Below, in pieces: positions 58,036 to 64,000 of a stretch of DNA of 64,000 nt; the first letter of the stretch is position 1, and the number at the start of each line of letters is the position of its first letter. The position numbers and the translations under genes were made by a program. The notes beneath the pieces were generated by a model that ran no database searches, was not told the origin of the DNA, and saw only the letters and a program-made list of their open reading frames with translations. The stretch comes from Branchiostoma floridae (taxonomy: Eukaryota; Chordata; Leptocardii; Amphioxiformes; Branchiostomatidae): assembly GCF_000003815.2 (NCBI RefSeq), contig NC_049997.1:4125720-4189719 (forward strand). Direction: 5' to 3'.

Positions 58036-59894
58036 GTGCTCCTCTGCACCAGCATGCTGTAAACCACTCCTATACAATGTCCCGGTTGCAATCTCTGTTT
58101 CTTCCTCCATATCGTATGGACCCTGGCCAACGCCTGTTGATGGATTGTCGTTTTCCGCTTCTACATTTTCAGATTCAGGCTCTTCAGTGGAATCTTCAGC
58201 TGATGGTGACGATGTGTCCTCAGGTAGGGAGACCGTTTGGTTGACAATTGTTGGTGGATTGCCACTTTCTTCTTCTTCATACTCAGGCTCTTCAGTTGCA
58301 TCTTTTGGTGACGATGTGTCCTCTGATTGTTTGACGTCGACGATTGTTGGTGGATTGCCATTTTCATTTTCTCCATCCTCATCATTTGGCTCTATATCTC
58401 CACCTGTAGTGTGTGACCGGCCCTCTGCTTGTGCGAGCGGTTGTTCAACGCTTACTGCCTGTTGATTGCTGATATTTTCCAGCGATGTTGAGCCTACCTC
58501 CTTATGGCGTCCTACAGCGTGAGGTTTTCCAGGACCGCCTGAAAAGTACAATGGGATCCCGCAGCTGTCATCTTCCTCTAGGTCCTCCCTGTAGGCCACA
58601 GCATATGGTTTGATATCTGACTCTGGCGATTGGGGTTCATCGTCGACCACTTCATACGGATGGGCATTCTCAATGTCTCCTGAGGGGTGTGAAGGGTCAA
58701 GGGACGGTTGGCTGGCTGGTGGAGAGTCCATGCCAGATGCTCGCTGTCCAGCGGAGTCGGTGTTGATCACTTCATGTGGATCAACCTCCCGGTAGGCCCC
58801 TGTTTCTTCATCAACCACTCTTGCTGGTTGGTCAGGATGAGCTAACCTTGCACCGCACCAGCGCTTGCAGATAAAGATGACGCTTACCGACGCCAATACG
58901 AAGAGGAGCGGTACGACAACAGCACCAGTTATGGCAAGGATATGGATGCTGTTGTCATCCTTGTTGATGATGGGGTTTCCCCCCAGAATAATGATACGGT
59001 CCAACTCTGTTGGATGCTGAGAGACTGTTATTTCATTTGTGCACGGCAATTTTGTAATCGTTGCCGTCTGACCAGTCTTGTTGCGAGAATTTGTGATGGT
59101 AACGTCACCATGGTTTGGATTGTCGGTGGACACGTCGTTGTGGTTGCAAATTTTGATGGCCTCTTCGTCATGTTTGTGGTTCAATTCGTCATACTTGGGG
59201 CGTGCGATGGACATGCCCTGATGCTTGGGGCTTCCGATGGACAGGTGGTTCTTTGGACCTTCGAAAGACGCCTCGTCATGTTTAACACTTGTGAAAGTCT
59301 TTGCGTCATGTTTGGGTTTTGCGATGGTTACGCCTTTTTCTTTGGGTTTTGCGATGCACACGTCATCATCTTGGGGGCTTGCGATGGCAACGTCATCACC
59401 CTGGGGGCTTGCGATTGTCACGTCGTCTTGAGTGGTGTAGCCTATACCCTGGTGTGACTTGACCATGTAGGTCCTGCACATATAATTCCTCATTGTGGTG
59501 AGGAAAGTGCCTCTTATCCTCGCAGGTGACTCACACCTCAGGAAGTGGCGATCAGTGATGTGTTTCAGGTATTGCAGGTTGCAGACGAACCACGTTAGGT
59601 TCTTGTCACATCGCAACCTGTTGCCACCCAATTCAATACTCAGACACTGGTTGTGATTCAGGTACACTACATTACTGTAGATGGTACTGATGCGATTTCT
59701 TCTTGAGTGTATAGTCTTTAAAGCTTTCAGCTTTAAGAGAGGCTCAACAGGCAAAGAAGTCAGCCGGTTGTGGGACAGCTGCAGGTTGGAGAGACAAGGC
59801 AGGCCACGAAATGCATCTCGCGATATACTTGAAATTGCATTCATGTGGAGGTACAGGGATGCTAGTACTTCAAGCCCTAGAAAAGTATCCGAAT
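57907..59894 (-). CDS. LRR single-pass transmembrane protein, terminal exon (5' exons not found)
   Basis: The acceptor AG lies just beyond 59894 (TTTAATCTTCAG|ATTCGG on -), and the frame stays open for 661 codons to TAA at 57909-57907. Counting the internal Met at 59844 as 1: LRRs at 1-60 (LPCLSNLQLSHNRLTSLP), a cysteine-flanked LRRCT-like cap (about 75-123; NRLRCDKNLTWFVC), a stalk of about ten-residue repeats (DDVTIASPQG, DDVAIASPQD, DDVCIAKPKE, KGVTIAKPKH; 140-255), a TM helix at about 302-326 (LAITGAVVVPLLFVLASVSV) and a basic stop-transfer KRW. A 320-residue acidic cytoplasmic tail follows with many Tyr motifs (HPYEVV, KPYAVAY, GPYDME, TLYRSG, AFYNPA). This suggests a cell-surface receptor or adhesion molecule. 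The signal peptide and first LRRs are upstream, possibly beyond the window. The C-terminus is built from the 54-bp minisatellite. Confidence 0.85.
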
Positions 59895-61244
59895 CTGAAG
59901 ATTAAAGAAAAATATATTTATTAATGTTTTGAACCTTTCATAGCAAACTATTTTTCTTACATATTCATTATCATCAAAGAAACAAAAATTTTGATCTATA
60001 AAAATATAATTAACTAGAAAGGCCGACATTTGCTTAAGAGCAAATACAGCATATTTCAGCCATACCCCTTCCCACGCAACATTGGACTGTTCCAAATCAC
60101 CCCTGCGCAAAAATGGAACATCCTCTTAACAGTACATTATCCCCCAAAGTGGACTGGTATTGTGAATTGACTCCAGGTAAAAACAGAGCTTGCTTCTATT
60201 TTTCAGAAAATGACAATAATCACACCTTCCATTCAGAAAATTTTCATCATGACTGAAAATTGTTGAATGACTTCATGTAATGTCATTAACAATTTTCAGT
60301 ACGATAACTAGGTGTAAGTTTAAAAAAGTATAAGCTCCTTGTGATGTGGGTACATTTATTATTGCAATGAACTTTTTTTATTCAAGTAGGGCATACAATT
60401 TAATAATTATCAAGCAGGTGCAGGTACTGTAGGAGCGTTTGTTTTCTTCAAGCTGTAAAACTGTTAAACTGTTTTACTTTGTATGCAATCAACCATCGAG
60501 CCTATTCTTATTTTAGTTTAACAACTTCCTGCCAGACCCGGAAGATACGATTGAACCTTGTTCGAGGATTTATTTTCGTCTGTCTGGTCAGTCTGTTCAT
60601 ACCCTGGCGCTGAGAGTGTTTTATTGGGCTGAAACTCTGGCAGTTTGAAGTTACTTACAATTTAAATGTTCAAAGTTTATGCCAAACAACAACAGCACTA
60701 GGAAATGTGGCCACTATAGACAGGTGGTCACTATAGAGAAAATGCTGATCTATTGACTAGGAGCAATACGTTACACATGATTTCAGTACACTGATCATTA
60801 ATCATATAAACATTGCACAGGTAAGCCAATTGTTTAGATGTACAATTAAGTTCAAATAATTCTGAAGAGAAATATTGATGAGAAAATAATCATTCTCGCC
60901 ACTGTCTAACTTATAATTACGTATCAAAACTAAACGCAGATTTTCTAACTAACGCACCTTTCGCCGACTTCATCATAGGACCGCCGGCTATCAATCAAAC
61001 ACGGCTGTTGATTAGACTTAGAGTTTCAAACAGTCATGTGCTGTGTGCCAGTTGACAGCGAACTTCATGCTACGTGATGTTTTACATTGCTTGGACCTTC
61101 TTTCCTACAGCGGTGCTTCTACAAAATATTTAGACTGTAACACTGAGTTTTATAGAATAGAATTTGACGCAGAACAGCGTTTTTTGCTGGGTATTTTTTT
61201 TGAAACATGTCCGTGGGAATATCAGCGAGGCGGCGACGTAGGGA
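59895..61244. other. No gene recognised; LRR gene intron or upstream region
   Basis: No LRR-like or other exon is visible on - upstream of the terminal exon. A fragment AATGTGGCCACTATAGACAG + GTGGTCACTATAGAGA at 60704-60740 belongs to the TA-flanked MITE family of 45148-45325. Confidence 0.5.
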
Positions 61245-62615
61245 TATCAGACCGTCAACAAAAGTCGCACGGCGGCTAACGGCGCAGCGAAGATACTAGC
61301 GCTATAAATAAGCGCTTCAACTAAGGATGGCAACCCGTACAATATTTTTGTATACTGTTGAGCTAAGTAAAGTTTGTTGTTTATGAGGTTTTAGTTGTCT
61401 TTGAAGCTTTGACCCGAAATATTTTAAAGTCAAACTGCTGAAGAGAAGTAAGTGACTGCTACGATTATCGTAGATATGGCCCTAAAAAAACTGATAAAAG
61501 AAGCCTTCTCAATAGCCTAAAATGCAAGAGCTTCTGGGGGGGCTTCGCCCACCTGGGTCCACCCCACAGTGGCCCTGCCCCTGGACCCCGCCAGGGACAT
61601 TCGGCGGCCCCCGGACCCCTGTCCGACGCTTTGAAAAAAATCCTGGCGAGAAGTCTGTACGGCCTGAGTCTTCAAGTTAACGTATTGTGTGGTCCCGCTT
61701 ATGAATATTAATTAGCCTTCGCTTTCCTCTTCGCTGATTGGCTGAACCATTAATTGAATTAACTCTTCCTGCCGGCTAGACGCAGGTGCAGATGTCGGCT
61801 CTGTGGGGTGAACGTCCGAAAGGTCACGGCATGGAGAACGAAAGAAAACCAATTTCCCCTAAAAAAAGTGCTGTAATTAAGCCTTTTACAGTACTTTATG
61901 CCAAAAATTTTACTTGGATCATTTTACCAACTATATTATGCCTATCTATACCAAATGTTACTCATACCAGGGTACAGGGGTGCAAAATATACCGTTATAA
62001 GACCGTCAACAACAGTCGCACGGAGCTAACAGCGCAGCGAAAATACCATCGCTAGCGTTTCAACTTCGGATAACAAGTTATAAGTACTGTTGAACTCAGT
62101 AACGTTAAAGTTTGTTTTTAGTTGCCTTTTACGGTTTGACCTGAAACAGTGTTACGCTAAACTCCTGAAGAGAAGTTAAGTGACTGCTGCGATTATCATA
62201 GATATGCCCCTAAGAACTGATACAATATAAAGCCTTATGAATAGTCTAAAATGCGAGAGCCTTAGGCGGGCTTTGCTCCCCCTGGCGGGAACACTGCTAT
62301 ATACGGGATCATGAGGCCCCGCTTATGAATATTAATTAGCCTTTGGCCTCCTCTTCGCTGATTGGCTAGGTCTTTGATTCAATTAACTCTCCGGCTGACG
62401 CGCACAGGTGTGGCTCTGTGCGGGGTCACGGAAGGTCACGTCAGGAGGCCAAAAGAAAACAAATTTCCCCTCAGAAAAGTGCCAAAATTAATCATTTTAA
62501 AGTTGTTTATGTCAAATATTTTACTTGAATCTTGTTACCAAGTATCTAATGCCTATCTATACCAAATTTCAGGTCATTTAATTGTAATACCAGGGTACAG
62601 GAGCCAAAAGTGTCC
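61245..62615. repeat. ~750-bp direct duplication
   Basis: From 61245 (ATCAGACCGTCAACAAAAGT) the order is GCGCAGCGAAGATACTAGCG, CTTCAACT, AGTTGTCTTTGAAGCTTTGA, CCTGAAGAGAAGT-like, ATTATCGTAGATATGGCCCT, AATAGCCTAAAATGC, CGCTTATGAATATTAATTAG, CTTCGCTGATTGGCT and TGCCTATCTATACCAAAT. The same order repeats from about 61998. The two units are well diverged. The TAGATATGGCCCTAA...TGCAAGAGCTTC module is also inside the long-TIR element at 24105-25663. Confidence 0.75.
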
Positions 62616-63115
62616 TTTTTTGGTCAAAAATTGGCCAAAAATCGCAAAAATAAGCATTTTGTTGCACTGTACATCAAAAGTGTTATTGAATTTATATGAA
62701 GGGATTATCAAGGCACATCTGTGTCAAATTTCAGCTCATTCGGTTGCAATACCAAGGTACAGGAGCCAAAAGTGTCCTTTTTTGGTCAAAAATTGGTCAA
62801 AAAATCGCAAAAATAAGCATTTTGTTGTACTGTACACCAAAAGTATTCTTAAATTTATATGGGGGCATTATCAAGGCACATCTCTGTCAAATTTCAGCTC
62901 ATTTGGTTGTAATACCAGGGTACAGGGGCCAAAAGTGTCCTTTTTTGGTCAAAAATTGGTCAAAAAATCGCAAAAATAAGCATTTTGTTGTACTGTACAC
63001 CAAAACTGATATTGAATCTATATGGGGGACTTATCAAGGCACATCTGTGCCAAATTTCAGCTCATTCGGTTATAATACCAGGGTACAGGGGGCCCAAATA
63101 TACAGTTTTGGTCTT
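62560..63115. repeat. ~163-bp tandem repeat, about 3.4 units
   Basis: The landmark GGTACAGGAGCCAAAAGTGT lies at about 62594 and 62756, then GGTACAGGGGCCAAAAGTGT at 62919 and a last start near 63082. Units contain CCTTTTTTGGTCAAAAATTG, AAAATAAGCATTTTGTTG and TCAAATTTCAGCTCATT. Two of the periods are 162 = 3x54, which explains the long + strand open frames. No homology to a protein is evident. Confidence 0.85.
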
Positions 63116-64000
63116 AAGATGACCAAAAAACCTTAATAAAATCATTTAAGAGACAGATATGGAAAAAATGAAAATAAGTGTGGCAATGAAAAAGCATTGC
63201 CATGGCGACGGCAATATACTTCATAGTTGTATGTTTTTAAATGGGGGTGTTGGAGGATCAGGATACATGTGTAGCTAAAACGGGAGATTGAGATGTACTT
63301 ATCAAAAAGGGAGTACTTTACGATTGCTACATTGCAACCCAAAAACGCTAAAAACAACAATAGCGAATCAGAACCATTCAAACCCTAAACCCTTTCGTGC
63401 CTATCTTAAAAACTAGTGCTAAGTTTTAACGGCTACAATGTTTCCTGTTAATTGACGAAGCGTAAAATAATGAATTCTTGGACCATCTTTCTTGAGGTGT
63501 GCTTCAACAGTCGGCCGTATGATTTTCGCCCGTACTGATATTATCTAATCTTTTAACAATAATAAATGACACTGTTCCCTTTCAGCTTGTCATTGGTCCG
63601 GGATGTATCCGTACATATGGGAATATGGTGTCGCGATCCATATTTTCTAAGACATCGGCGAAATGAACTTGCGATGTATAAACGATAAATAACTCGCAAC
63701 TCGCCCTGATAATCCGTCTCAAACTTTTTAAGGCATCTTATCCACTATCTAGTGAATAATCGAATAGTTTAGTCGATTTTTGTTTATCATGCATCAAATA
63801 CTGAGTCATTTCAAATTAAAAACTTCCGTTAACAGTCCTGGTTTTACTGACCCCCTATTTTCTTGTTCCCAAATGTGTCTAAATGGGGATTGCTACTCTG
63901 AGGTATATACTGCTCTAATTAGATACAAAATAAAACACGTTTGTATCCACTCCGCCACATTTATCTTCTATTAAACACATACCAACATGTCTAAGTGTAA
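63116..64000. other. Gene-free stretch
   Basis: No feature that I can support on either strand. Confidence 0.5.

Noticed and set aside
58025-59457. + strand ORFs opposite the LRR gene (146, 171 codons)
   Set aside because: They are shadow frames of the well-supported - strand LRR transmembrane exon.
62362-63136. 205- and 146-codon + strand ORFs
   Set aside because: They arise from the ~163-bp tandem repeat; the peptide is repetitive with no domain.

Overview
This is eukaryotic, intron-rich animal DNA, most likely from a cephalochordate (amphioxus, Branchiostoma). The evidence for this is orthologue-grade genes with bilaterian exon structures, short introns packed with miniature transposons, tRNA-derived SINEs, and minisatellites lying across exon-intron junctions. 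The last is a feature I recall being described for amphioxus. The species call is inference; the metazoan call is secure.

Layout. (1) 1-2179, + strand: the 3' exons of a dihydrodiol dehydrogenase (DHDH) gene, cut by the window edge, with local tandem duplications at two splice junctions. (2) 3243-5393: a 57-bp minisatellite of about 38 units, followed by a complete-looking tRNA-derived SINE. (3) 8009-18764, - strand: a complete 12-exon BTB/POZ gene with seven C2H2 fingers (581 aa). Its start codon is the last three bases of exon 1. (4) 18.9-36.7 kb: a gene-free, transposon-rich block. It holds an inverted-arm element with octamer-like tandem units, a G-rich long-TIR element, MITEs and LINE remnants. 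(5) 36981-51347, + strand: a complete 13-exon inscuteable (INSC) orthologue (543 aa from the proposed start). It keeps the LGN-binding helix, the armadillo-like region and the C-terminal ESFV PDZ ligand. Its introns carry at least eight different MITE, SINE or mariner insertions. (6) 51.3-56.7 kb: the INSC 3' UTR and degenerate satellite. (7) 57907-59894, - strand: the terminal exon of an LRR transmembrane protein whose C-terminus runs into a 54-bp minisatellite (56.78-58.03 kb). (8) 61.2-63.1 kb: nested tandem duplications. The remainder is unannotated.

The three well-supported genes are unrelated in function: a metabolic oxidoreductase, a transcription factor and a spindle-orientation adaptor. 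There is no operon-like logic. The most striking theme is structural: tandem amplification of splice sites. The INSC last-intron acceptor occurs ten times at a 56-bp period, each unit with AG and most with a branch-point-like sequence. The DHDH exon 3 donor occurs four times, the DHDH exon 4 acceptor three times (the only full exon copy has lost its AG), and the INSC exon 1 acceptor twice. The LRR gene shows the related phenomenon of a coding minisatellite that sets its C-terminus and stop codon.
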